Shown in pieces: positions 24,902 to 32,906 of a DNA stretch of 47,031 bases. Below the pieces are notes generated by a model that did not search any database, had not been told where the DNA came from, and saw only the letters and a list, made by a program, of their open reading frames with translations. The stretch's first letter is position 1; each line of letters opens with the position of its first letter. This DNA is from Clostridiales bacterium. GTDB taxonomy: Bacteria > Bacillota > Clostridia > Lachnospirales > WQUN01. The translations under genes were made by a program, and so were the position numbers. Where the stretch lies: assembly GCA_031263155.1 (NCBI GenBank), contig JAISGK010000015.1, forward strand, positions 1 to 47,031, given 5' to 3'.

Positions 24902-26608
24902 ATGAATAGGACATGGAGTTTTTTCAAAAAGGATATCTGCAAATTTTTCAATTCCGTCCGCACGCGGGTGATTATCGGGATTCTTGCCTTTGTGGTTCCG
25001 GTAAACGCCGTGATGCTTGTCTTTTACCAAAATGACAGGCAAAGTATCAGGCAAAACGCATACCTGACGCTGGAAAGCATTTGCGCCCTATATGCAAGCG
25101 ATTTTTTAAATGAGACCCTGCGGGCGGACAATTACTGTAAAGATTTAATCACAGATAAGGATTTCAACACGCTTACAAACAGCAATACCAAGTCCGCATA
25201 CGAATACAATAAATATGTTTTTGTGAAGAATTTCCAGGGCAGCATCTACAACCACAGCATTCCTACGGGGTACTTCTTCGCATTGGACGCAGCGGACGAC
25301 TGTTTCGTAATTTGCAGGGATCAAAGCGGTCTTGGGCAGAATGTCGAAAAATACGTTCAGCTTTTAGGCAATGAGATCCTCTCCGCCGCCTGGCGCCTGA
25401 TTCGCCTGGGGGATATGCCCCTGCTTTTTCGCGCGTATCGTATTCAGAATACCACCTACGGGAGTTTTATAGAAATCGAAGGCCATCTGGAAGCCCTTCG
25501 TAGAGACATCCCTTATCAAGAATCCTATGTGTTGCTTGCCGCTGGGGATGAATCCCCCATCGACGCGCAGAGGGCGAACCAAACAGAGGCCTCAAAGCCA
25601 GGTGCCGATCTTCTCAAGGTCATGGCGGGAGAATTCTTTAATACCAAAACAATTATCTCCATTCCCGTCGCCGCGACGGGATTCATGCTGTATGCAGGGG
25701 TTCTGGAAACAGAAATCTTCCAGAATCTTCCATTTTTCAGAAAGGCAATGCTATTTATCGCGATTGCTTGCCTGATAATCATCCCTTTCTTGTACCTATG
25801 GCTCTCAGGGATTTTGATTAAGCCTTTGAAAAGAATTTCAGACGCTCTAAACCAGGTGGAGTCAGGAGATGAGAGCTGCCGGATCGGGACGTATCGCTGC
25901 GCTTCGGAGTTTCTCTTCATCAATCGGTCGTTTAACCGTATGCTGGATCAAATTGAGCATCTGCGGATCGAAAAGCTGCGGCAGGAAGTCGAGTACAACA
26001 AGATGCAACTGGTCAATATCAAATTGCAAATCAGGCCGCATTTCATGTTGAATTTTTTTAGCACGATTTATTCGCTGGCAGAAGTGAAAAATTTCGATGC
26101 CGTTCAAAAAATGGCTCTGTATCTTTCAAAGTATTATCGATATTTGTTTAGTTGCACCGATAACCTCATGCCTCTTTCTTCGGAGGTGGAGCTGATAAAA
26201 GCTTACCTGGAAATTAGCGCAATGCGGTATCCCCATTGTTTTGAAACCGTATTTGATTTGGCGGATGGCGTAGGGAAGGTTTTGCTTCCCGGCTTGGTGG
26301 TTCATAATTTTGTTGAAAACATATTTAAGTACGCTATTGATCTAGACCGTTTTACGCACATACGAATAAATGCCTACGTGGAAGAACACTTGGCATATGT
26401 TCTTATCGAAGACGACGGACCTGGGATGGATGCGGAAACCCTGGCGGCGATTAGGGATGCTCGGCCGGTGGTGCATCCCGACGGTAAGCACATAGGGATA
26501 TGGAACAGCATATACCGCGTTAAGAATTTGGGGGAGGGCGCGGATGTTTGGATTGAATCAAAAAAAGGCATGGGGACGACCGTGACGATAAAGGCGCCAA
26601 TACAATGA
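24902..26608 (+). CDS. YesM-like sensor histidine kinase
   Basis: About 568 residues. A first membrane helix (about 20-40), an extracellular sensor domain, a second helix (about 280-305) and a HAMP region precede the His_kinase domain. The phospho-acceptor H380 lies in LQIRPHFMLNF, the N box is VHNFVENIFKY and the G box is EDDGPGMDAE. It would autophosphorylate in response to an extracellular sugar or binding protein and pass the phosphate to the next gene. The start is uncertain: ATG 24902 gives a clean start but no ribosome-binding site, and GTG 24848 or ATG 24884 are also open. It overlaps the regulator gene by 4 bases. Confidence 0.9.
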   Translation: MNRTWSFFKKDICKFFNSVRTRVIIGILAFVVPVNAVMLVFYQNDRQSIRQNAYLTLESICALYASDFLNETLRADNYCKDLITDKDFNTLTNSNTKSAYEYNKYVFVKNFQGSIYNHSIPTGYFFALDAADDCFVICRDQSGLGQNVEKYVQLLGNEILSAAWRLIRLGDMPLLFRAYRIQNTTYGSFIEIEGHLEALRRDIPYQESYVLLAAGDESPIDAQRANQTEASKPGADLLKVMAGEFFNTKTIISIPVAATGFMLYAGVLETEIFQNLPFFRKAMLFIAIACLIIIPFLYLWLSGILIKPLKRISDALNQVESGDESCRIGTYRCASEFLFINRSFNRMLDQIEHLRIEKLRQEVEYNKMQLVNIKLQIRPHFMLNFFSTIYSLAEVKNFDAVQKMALYLSKYYRYLFSCTDNLMPLSSEVELIKAYLEISAMRYPHCFETVFDLADGVGKVLLPGLVVHNFVENIFKYAIDLDRFTHIRINAYVEEHLAYVLIEDDGPGMDAETLAAIRDARPVVHPDGKHIGIWNSIYRVKNLGEGADVWIESKKGMGTTVTIKAPIQ

Positions 26609-27420
26609 ACTTACTCATAGTGGACGACGAACAGATTGTGATCAATGGTATCCTTTCCGGCGTGGATTTTGCGATCTGCGGGATTAAACAGGTATTTACC
26701 GTAAATAGCGTTTCACAAGCAAAGGCGATACTGGAAAGGGAAGAGGTTTCTTTGGTTTTAAGTGATATCGAAATGCCGAGAGCCAGCGGTTTGGACTTGC
26801 TGCGTTTTGTCAGAAACGCCTACCCGAAAGTGGCTTGCGCCCTGTTGACTTGCCATGCGGAGTTCGCGTATGCCAAGGAAGCCATACACTTGGGGTGCGT
26901 GGAATATTTGCTAAAACCCGTCGTGAACAGTGAAATCGCCGATCTATTGACCAAAATGGTCGAGGAGTTCACAAAGAACTCGGATATCGTGGAGAAAGCG
27001 GAGATTGGAAAGGTTTGGCTGGGCGGCAAAAAGCAGGAAGAGAGCCAGGCGCATGGCGAAAAGCTGAACAAAGAAGACTTGGTGAAAGAAGTCCAAAAAT
27101 ACCTGCTAGACCATATCAGCGACGAGTCTTTGTCTTTAACAAGCATTGCCGATGCATTTCATCGGAACCAAGACCATTTGAATCGGATATTCAAATCGGT
27201 TACCGGAGAGACCATCATACATCAGATTATTGCGTGCCGGATGAAAATGGCGGCGGGGCTGCTTGCGGAGGGGCGGTTTTCAAGCGCCGCCATCGCCCGG
27301 ATGTGCGGTTACGAAAACTACGGTCATTTTGTGGCAAGCTTCAAAAAAGCCTATGGCAAGAGCCCAACGGCATACGCCAAGGCTAAAGGGTTCATGGGCG
27401 GCGCGACCGGGCGCGGTTAG
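26605..27420 (+). CDS. YesN-like response regulator with AraC DNA-binding domain
   Basis: A 271-residue regulator. The receiver domain (about 1-120) has DDE near residues 7-9, the phospho-acceptor D54 in LVLSDIEMP, and the KP motif in LLKPVV. A linker leads to an AraC-type double helix-turn-helix (about 160-262) that ends with MCGYENYGHFVASFKKAYGKSPTAY. It is the output partner of the kinase encoded upstream and most likely activates the solute-binding-protein promoter near 19227. It is the last gene of the plus-strand operon, before a strong terminator. Confidence 0.93.
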   Translation: MNLLIVDDEQIVINGILSGVDFAICGIKQVFTVNSVSQAKAILEREEVSLVLSDIEMPRASGLDLLRFVRNAYPKVACALLTCHAEFAYAKEAIHLGCVEYLLKPVVNSEIADLLTKMVEEFTKNSDIVEKAEIGKVWLGGKKQEESQAHGEKLNKEDLVKEVQKYLLDHISDESLSLTSIADAFHRNQDHLNRIFKSVTGETIIHQIIACRMKMAAGLLAEGRFSSAAIARMCGYENYGHFVASFKKAYGKSPTAYAKAKGFMGGATGRG

Positions 27421-27441
27421 TATGTATAAAGAACAGCGAAT

Positions 27442-27497
27442 CATCCGTAGTCCGCTCTCGTGTTACGAGAGCTTTTTTGTACTCTCGGGCTACGGAT
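27442..27497 (+). terminator. Nested-hairpin terminator of the sugar operon
   Basis: GCTCTCG (27454-27460) pairs with CGAGAGC (27466-27472), followed by six T. An outer pair, ATCCGTAG at 27442-27449 with CTACGGAT at 27490-27497, encloses it, so the site can form two alternative structures and may terminate from both sides. Confidence 0.75.
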
Positions 27498-27517
27498 AAT
27501 TGTTTTTTCGAAGAGAC

Positions 27518-27934
27518 TTACCGTATCCACATAAATTTGATGTTAGGCTCGCTTTGCTCCACCTTGTCCATTTCGTGATGGTCAGCAGTGAGAAATATAC
27601 CGCCAGAAATGGAGGCGGCAGCGAGCGCGAACGTATCGGCAAATGATATTTTGTATAGCGATTTCAAACGCCCGGCTTCCTCAAAAAGAGCGTCGCTGAT
27701 GTCGGGTATAATGGTTATCGGCTGCTTTTTGAACTCCGTCAAGAATAAATCTGCCTTAACCTTGCCAACGACACGGCGGCGCTCGTAGTAGACTTCAAGA
27801 AGATTAGCCTTATGCATTGAAATTGAAGCCTCGCCAACATTTGCGTCATTGATGATGTTTGCGACAACATCAGCCCCGGGTTCATCGCGCAGCAACGCAA
27901 GCAAGGCGCAAGCGTCTAGGATGTATTCGGTCAT
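27518..27934 (-). CDS. PIN-domain RNase toxin (VapC-like)
   Basis: A 138-residue PIN-domain protein. The acidic catalytic residues are visible in YILDACALLALLRDEPGAD, in the SFADTFALAAAS segment and in FLTADHHEMD. Such toxins cleave RNA in a metal-dependent way and are held by the partner antitoxin. It overlaps the antitoxin gene by 4 bases, the normal arrangement of vapBC-like pairs. It is convergent with the sugar operon and separated from it by the nested terminator. Confidence 0.9.
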   Translation of the reverse strand: MTEYILDACALLALLRDEPGADVVANIINDANVGEASISMHKANLLEVYYERRRVVGKVKADLFLTEFKKQPITIIPDISDALFEEAGRLKSLYKISFADTFALAAASISGGIFLTADHHEMDKVEQSEPNIKFMWIR

Positions 27935-28158
27935 AGGTCAAGTTCCTTGTCTGCATGTTTGCGCTCCAAGAATTTGTCAACGGACATTTCAGGGCAATCC
28001 TTGAACATTCCGCGCAGTCCGATTGTGCAGTCCACCTTTTCCTTAAGAGGCTCAATCGTCACCACACTGTTGCTTTCGCGTACCAGCACTTGCTTGGTTT
28101 GGAATGTTGTTACGAAGTACGCTTGTAAAGCGTCTGTATTCATTACTCGTTCGGTCAT
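27931..28158 (-). CDS. Antitoxin of the PIN toxin pair
   Basis: A 75-residue small acidic protein encoded directly upstream of the PIN toxin. I place the start at ATG 28158 because TTGGAGG is 9 bases upstream; an in-frame TTG at 28176 would include that site. Its N-terminal half, with QVLVRESNSVVTIEPL, looks like a small beta-rich DNA-binding domain, and the charged C-terminus would wrap the toxin. The exact antitoxin family is not certain. It probably represses its own promoter with the toxin. Confidence 0.8.
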   Translation of the reverse strand: MTERVMNTDALQAYFVTTFQTKQVLVRESNSVVTIEPLKEKVDCTIGLRGMFKDCPEMSVDKFLERKHADKELDL

Positions 28159-28349
28159 TATATCGAAAACCTCCAATCGTCTGATTCCTTTACGCTCTAT
28201 AATTTACACCTTGCCAACAGGGTATAACAAACCCCAGTGTACCCCATTATAACGCACGCCATGCGAAACTACAAGCTCTTTGTTGAGATGGCAGATTACA
28301 TTTCATCCGGATCATCAAGTGGGGAATTCATTCGGTGCATAGCTATCAA

Positions 28350-29014
28350 TCAAGTCGGGCAAGTTTTTATCCGTGTATTCTCCAATTTTTCACCCTTAGG
28401 AGCAATCCATAACGAAATATCCTGCGTTTGTTTATCAAAATTGTCGTCCACGACGATTCCCACGCTGAAAAATGCTCTGGTGAGCGCCACATAGAGGTGA
28501 GCTTTCGTTTGAAACTTGAGTGTGACCCGGCCACCTTGAAGCCATTTGAGCATCTTCTCGGTTGGGTATATTATAATGTGGTCACGCTCGACACCTTTCG
28601 AGCCTCCGAAAGTCATTACCTCTGTTGACAGGATGGGCATTTTGTCTTTTTCCCGCCTTAACCACAACTGCAACGGCATAATTGTCTTGCTATACTCACA
28701 CACATCTTGTTTACGCACGAAGAACAACCCCATGTGGCCATTCACTTTTGTTAACAGTGATTTGCATTCACTATATTCGGGATAGAGCCGCGATGAGACC
28801 GTGCATATCGCCGCTGAATTCCGAAGTCTGTATGGTAACGTGCTGAGGAACGCAAACCAACCTTCTTGATAAATTTCTCGCGTATAGACTGCTCATTCGC
28901 CAAGGTAAATGTCGTTATTAGCACATTCCCTTGCGTATATTGGGCGGTCTCGTCAACTATTATTGATGTCTTCCCCGATCCGGCGGCAGCCACAATCAGT
29001 CTGTTTGCACACAT
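28350..29014 (-). pseudogene. GajB-like UvrD helicase remnant
   Basis: The N-terminal fragment begins CANRLIVAAAGSGKTS (Walker A) and continues to LITTFTLANEQSIREKF. After about residue 50 the frame shifts: EGWFAFLSTLPYR continues in another frame and then joins a C-terminal fragment with GLFFVRKQDV, TFGGSKGVERDHIIIYP (motif V) and HLYVALTRAFFSVGI (motif VI). The whole middle of the helicase is missing. The pieces and their order match GajB of the Gabija anti-phage system, which follows an OLD-type nuclease. Here it is broken and surely non-functional. Confidence 0.7.
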
Positions 29015-29575
29015 GGGCAATAGCCTCCTTGATATAGCCCGGGTACGCCACTTTTCTGGGCGAATCGAAGATTGCCAGTGCGCACTCTGTTTTGTTATTT
29101 TTCATGTAAATTCGAAGTTCGTCTTCTGATTTGCATTTGCTCTTAAACACAGCATTCAAGCTGGCCAAATCATTGGTCGCTAACATAAGATTCTCAAGGG
29201 TGTTGTAATTATACTTTTCAATTAACCCTGTGCCGGAAGGCGTTCGGTCTTCTTTATCAAAACATATACGGATATTGTCTTGTGAGTTTTTGCCGATGTA
29301 GGCGGCATTGATGTTCCAACGCTAATCACATCAATCTCATTTTCAATCGGCAAAGTATCATTAGCAACAGCGGCATTATTGAACAGGTACTACGTAAGTT
29401 CGGTGTTTAGCGTCTTCCCATTTATTATTCCCGTTAGAGCTAAATGGATGGCCTCAATGACTGTCGATTTGCCGACTTCATTGTCGCCGACAAGAATGTT
29501 GATGCCCGAATCAAATTCGAGTTCGAACTTTTCGAATATTTTGAAGTTCTCAATCTTTACTTTACGAAGTGCCAT
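29015..29575 (-). pseudogene. GajA-like OLD-family nuclease remnant
   Basis: The N-terminus ALRKVKIENFKIFEKFELEF followed by ILVGDNEVGKST is a clear OLD/GajA ATPase start (ATG 29575). After NGKTLNTELT comes an in-frame TAG, then YLFNNAAVANDTLPIENE and IDVISVG continue in the same frame, so one Gln-to-stop change is likely. Most of the ATPase is deleted and the TOPRIM part follows in another frame, with IRICFDKEDRTPSGTGL and later IFDSPRKVAYPGYIKEAI. The gene directly precedes the helicase remnant, the Gabija order. Confidence 0.7.
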
Positions 29576-29615
29576 AAATCCACCTTCTTTTAAATCCATT
29601 ATGAATTTGTCGCGG

Positions 29616-29772
29616 TTAAATTCGTTGTATTATCTCAAACGACAGATCAACTGCGTCGCCCAACATCAATTTCTCTTTTGAACGAACCTTGGCAGGGAGC
29701 GCGATGAAATGCGCCCTGTCGCCCACTGGCAGCAACGACGCAGCGAAAATCCTATTCTCAGATTCTTCATCG
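29616..29772 (-). pseudogene. Short fragment, possibly DUF1905-like
   Basis: The minus-strand frame ending at 29616 encodes GDRAHFIALPAKVRSKEKL followed by MLGDAVDLSFEI. The LP-x-x-VR ... GD-x-V pattern faintly resembles the end of DUF1905 domains. It has no good start of its own and runs into the methyltransferase end, so I regard it as a gene fragment at best. Confidence 0.25.
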
Positions 29773-30378
29773 TCAGCCTCTCCTCCACACAGGCACGGCC
29801 AAAGGCATCCTGCCGTCCGCGATTTTGTATTCATCGGGCGGCAATCCTATATTGGCGAGGAACTGCCGATAACCACCAGCGTCGAACTCCCGCTTGAGCG
29901 CAAAGCCGAAAATTCGCCACACGCCTACAGTTGGCCTGATGAAGAACCCTTTCAGGTCTTTCAGAGGGCAGACAGGGGCGATGACCATGCCGCAAGTTAT
30001 ACGTTTCAACTCGACGGCGGCTTTCTCCGGATCGTCGATGAGGTGGAACACCTGAGCGGCAATGACAACATCGTAAGCGTTGTCCGGCTCGCCGGTATCA
30101 AATAGGCTTCGAGAGGCAAACTTGATATTGTTTACGCCTTGCCGCTCGGCTTTGCGGCGGGCTACTCCCAGCATACGTTCAGACAAATCCGTGCAGAGAA
30201 CGCTTCCCGCTTTGTCGGCGACAGAGAGGCTGATAGCACCCGTCCCTGCTGCGGCTTCAAACACGCTTGCGCCCTGTGGCGTCAAGTCCCGAATCATGCG
30301 GATCATACCGCTGTATGCTGCCTTGTTTGTCTGCTCTGCTCGGTCATAGAACGGGGCGCAGAAATCCCAGAATGTCAT
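29773..30378 (-). CDS. SAM-dependent methyltransferase, class I
   Basis: About 201 residues. Motif I VFEAAAGTGAISLSVA binds S-adenosylmethionine, LCTDLSERMLGVARRKA follows as the acidic-loop region, and YDVVIAAQVFHLID matches the UbiE-like motif. The acceptor molecule cannot be told. ATG 30378 (TFWDFCAPFYDRAEQ) is preferred; an in-frame start at 30390 is possible. It lies downstream of the XRE regulator on the same strand. Confidence 0.85.
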   Translation of the reverse strand: MTFWDFCAPFYDRAEQTNKAAYSGMIRMIRDLTPQGASVFEAAAGTGAISLSVADKAGSVLCTDLSERMLGVARRKAERQGVNNIKFASRSLFDTGEPDNAYDVVIAAQVFHLIDDPEKAAVELKRITCGMVIAPVCPLKDLKGFFIRPTVGVWRIFGFALKREFDAGGYRQFLANIGLPPDEYKIADGRMPLAVPVWRRG

Positions 30379-30455
30379 TTGTCCTCCCAAGCCTTTCCCA
30401 CATATTCAGCGGCATCCCGATATAAGACAGGATTTCTATCATTTGTCCATCCCAC

Positions 30456-30689
30456 TTATCGCCCTTTCCCTGCTTGTTCTTCAATATCGTTGCCGACCAG
30501 CTCCATTATGTCGCCCATCTCGCACTCCAACGCCGAACATATGCGGACGAGTATATCCACATTCACGTTTTCGCACTTGGAGAGTTTTGTCAGAGTTGCG
30601 ACACTGACGTTTGCGAGTTCTGCGAGATCGGTTTTTTTCATATCCCTGTCAATCAGCAGTTTCCATAATTTTTTGTAACTCGCCCTCAT
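30456..30689 (-). CDS. XRE-family small transcriptional regulator
   Basis: A 77-residue protein consisting almost only of a Cro/C1-type helix-turn-helix: KKTDLAELANVSVATLTKLS is the core, followed by VDILVRICSALECEMGDIME. Such small regulators often control neighbouring defence or resistance genes. GTGGAGG precedes the ATG. A good promoter (TTGTAT-17-TATATT) lies at 30737-30765. It is divergent from the ABC-F gene and may be co-transcribed with the methyltransferase. Confidence 0.88.
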   Translation of the reverse strand: MRASYKKLWKLLIDRDMKKTDLAELANVSVATLTKLSKCENVNVDILVRICSALECEMGDIMELVGNDIEEQAGKGR

Positions 30690-30962
30690 TTGGATGCGCC
30701 TCCACTCTCACCGCACAACATAACAATAATGAATATAATATATCACAGAATTTCGCGAGATACAAGTATTGAATCGAGAGTTATAAAATTATTTTCGGAC
30801 ATCAGTACAACAAGAAGAGGCCTGAAAGCTATGATGTCGCTGATTTTTTGAAAACAGATGATTTTAAACAGAGATTTTAAACAGAAACAGATGAAAAACT
30901 TATTGTATTTCGGCCATTTTTCTGCTATACTAATTTTAGTTAGACGAGAGTGGGGTGTACCG
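30690..30962. other. Divergent promoter region
   Basis: The minus-strand promoter for the XRE gene (TTGTAT 30765-30760, 17 bases, TATATT 30742-30737) and the plus-strand promoter for the ABC-F gene (TTGTAT 30903-30908, 17 bases, TATACT 30926-30931 with TGC in front) lie here. Between them is AT-rich sequence with no gene. A tandem stretch, GATTTTAAACAGA repeated once at about 30855-30885, is of unknown meaning. Confidence 0.5.
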
Positions 30963-30974
30963 ATGATTCGCTAA
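30963..30974 (+). CDS. Three-codon leader ORF (Met-Ile-Arg)
   Basis: ATG ATT CGC TAA at 30963-30974 is preceded by GTGGGG at 30950-30955, a good ribosome-binding site. It lies at the head of the ABC-F leader, about 25 bases after the predicted transcription start. Very short upstream ORFs sensing ribosome-targeting antibiotics are known from other ABC-F leaders; that this one does so is inference. Confidence 0.5.
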   Translation: MIR

Positions 30975-31134
30975 TCCAATTCGCAATCAATAGAAACTTA
31001 GAAGTCCGCGACACGCAGGGCTTGGTTTTTGTTGGAATTGGACTGGCGCTATCAAAGGACAATGGGTGTTTTATGCCCATTTTGCCTTAATATGCGTTTT
31101 GGCTCCTTTTCCAGCGCAGAAAAGGAGCTTTTTT
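30975..31134 (+). promoter_or_regulatory. Transcription attenuator of the ABC-F gene
   Basis: A terminator hairpin, GCTCCTTTT (31102-31110) with AAAAGGAGC (31120-31128), is followed by six T that end right at the ABC-F ATG (31135). The Shine-Dalgarno AAAGGAG is inside its 3' arm. Upstream, TCCAATTC (30975-30982) can pair with GAATTGGA (31035-31042). AAAGGA (31054-31059) can pair with TCCTTT (31104-31109) as an antiterminator. ATGGG/CCCAT (31062-31080) forms a small hairpin. A ribosome stalled on the leader ORF could shift these pairings. Confidence 0.7.
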
Positions 31135-32628
31135 ATGTCTTTAATTAGCATTTCTAATCTTACATTTGCCTATGACGGCAGTTATGATAATATTTTTACC
31201 GATGTGTCCTTTCAGATTGACACCGATTGGAAACTGGGTTTTTGTGGGCGTAACGGGCGCGGTAAAACGACATTTCTCAAACTGCTGATGGGCCAATACG
31301 AGTATAGCGGAAAGATTTCCGCAAGCGTGGAGTTTGAGTATTTTCCTTTCGCCGTTGCCAACCCATCGCAAAATACATTGGACATACTAACCGCCATTGC
31401 GCCCGACGCTTTCCATTGGCAAATACAGAAAGAATTGAGTAAGCTGTCTGTCAGCGAGAATGTACTTTACCGCCCATTTTCAACCATGTCCAACGGCGAA
31501 CAGACAAAAACACTGCTGGCAGGTATATTCCTGCGTGAAAATAGTTTTCTGCTCATCGACGAGCCGACAAACCACCTGGATATGGCGGCGCGTGAAATGG
31601 TGGCGCAGTATTTGAACGGCAAAAACGGTTTTATCGTCGTGTCCCATGACCGCACGTTTTTAGACGAGTGTATTGACCATGTGCTGTCTATCAATAAGTC
31701 GAATATCGAAATACAAAGCGGCAACTTTTCGTCTTGGTGGCACAACAAGCAGATGCAAGACGAATATGAAATGGCGCAAAACGAGCGATTGAGAAAGGAA
31801 ATTTCTCATCTGGAAGCCGCCGCCCGACGAACGGCGAAATGGTCAGACAAGGCAGAGCGAAGTAAAATTGGCATTGACCCAAATAAAGTGGACAATAAAA
31901 AGGGGTATGCGCCTAAGCAAGCGGCAAAATCAAAAAAGATGATGGCGCGTTCCAAAGCCATCCAAGACCGCCAACAGAGCAGTATTGAAGAAAAGTCCAA
32001 ACTGCTGAAAAACATTGAGACCTCCGATACACTGAAACTCCGTCCGCTCGCGTACCACACATCGCGTTTACTATTTATTGAAAATCTATCTGTCGCTTAT
32101 GATGGACAGAATGTGTTTCGCGATATGACTTTTTCTATTCATCAAGGTGAACGGGTTGCCCTTGTGGGTGGTAATGGCTGCGGTAAAAGCAGTTTAATCA
32201 GGTTGATTTGCGGTGACGATATTCCCTATAGCGGGACAGCGATGCTTGGCAGCAGGCTTATCATCAGCTATGTGCCGCAGGATGCGTCATTTCTGATGGG
32301 AGATTTGAATGAGTACGCCGTCGAGCAGCAAATTGACGAAACACTTTTCAAGACAATACTGAGCAAGCTGGACTTGTCACAAACGCAATTTGATAAAGAT
32401 ATGCGTGATTACAGCGCCGGACAAAAGAAAAAAGTGTTGATTGCGCGAAGTTTGTGTGAGCAAGCACATCTGTATATCTGGGACGAACCGCTCAATTACA
32501 TTGATGTGTTGAGCCGGATGCAGATTGAGGAACTGATTTTAACATATAAACCGACATTACTCTTTGTAGAGCATGACAGGGCTTTTTGTAGAAATATAGC
32601 TACAACAACAATCGAATATAAGAAATGA
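31135..32628 (+). CDS. ABC-F ribosome-protection ATPase (Lsa/CplR-like)
   Basis: A 497-residue protein with two ABC domains and no membrane segment, hence an ABC-F translation factor that dislodges antibiotics (typically lincosamides, streptogramin A, pleuromutilins) from the ribosome. Domain 1 has CGRNGRGKTT and MSNGEQTKTLLAGIF. A long charged interdomain linker spans about residues 195-310. Domain 2 has VGGNGCGKSS and YSAGQKKKVLIARSL. The Glu after Walker B is present in LLIDEPTNHLD and is kept as DEP in domain 2. The start at ATG 31135 follows AAAGGAG; the frame stays open upstream but would cross the attenuator. The exact drug profile cannot be read. Confidence 0.88.
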   Translation: MSLISISNLTFAYDGSYDNIFTDVSFQIDTDWKLGFCGRNGRGKTTFLKLLMGQYEYSGKISASVEFEYFPFAVANPSQNTLDILTAIAPDAFHWQIQKELSKLSVSENVLYRPFSTMSNGEQTKTLLAGIFLRENSFLLIDEPTNHLDMAAREMVAQYLNGKNGFIVVSHDRTFLDECIDHVLSINKSNIEIQSGNFSSWWHNKQMQDEYEMAQNERLRKEISHLEAAARRTAKWSDKAERSKIGIDPNKVDNKKGYAPKQAAKSKKMMARSKAIQDRQQSSIEEKSKLLKNIETSDTLKLRPLAYHTSRLLFIENLSVAYDGQNVFRDMTFSIHQGERVALVGGNGCGKSSLIRLICGDDIPYSGTAMLGSRLIISYVPQDASFLMGDLNEYAVEQQIDETLFKTILSKLDLSQTQFDKDMRDYSAGQKKKVLIARSLCEQAHLYIWDEPLNYIDVLSRMQIEELILTYKPTLLFVEHDRAFCRNIATTTIEYKK

Positions 32629-32906
32629 GTAATACGAATGTACGGAAAATCGGATTTTGCCGGTCTGCGTCATCCCTTTTGGTTCATGGCCAAAATAAGG
32701 ATACATGAAACATACGTTTGTGTGATTTGATTCTTTTGCTGTAACAAATTATCTTATCAAATTCTAATAATAGTTTAACGTGTTTCTTATTTATTGGCTG
32801 TAGAATAATAGGGGGGTATGAGAAAATGGGCGGAGTGCGCCGCCCGCTGTTGTGGTAAATACCAAACAACAGATGGAGAATCCCTCATGTTGTTTGGTAT
32901 TGTGAG
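32629..32906. other. Intergenic region between convergent genes
   Basis: No gene is visible. GGGCGG/CCGCCC (32828-32845) forms a small hairpin, and a long perfect hairpin follows at 32859-32900 (separate entry). The rest is AT-rich. Confidence 0.5.
32859..32900. terminator. Long hairpin downstream of the radical-SAM operon
   Basis: ATACCAAACAACA at 32859-32871 pairs perfectly with TGTTGTTTGGTAT at 32888-32900 (13 base pairs, 16-base loop), immediately after the stop of the minus-strand operon. It lacks a clear T run, so it may stabilise the 3' end rather than terminate. Confidence 0.5.

Noticed and set aside
19296-27420. Whole sugar operon as a recently transferred island
   Set aside because: I see no integrase, tRNA target, flanking repeats or insertion-sequence ends; a composition calculation would be needed.
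30855-30885. Short GATTTTAAACAGA direct repeat as an operator
   Set aside because: There are only two overlapping AT-rich copies between two promoters, and slippage explains them equally well.
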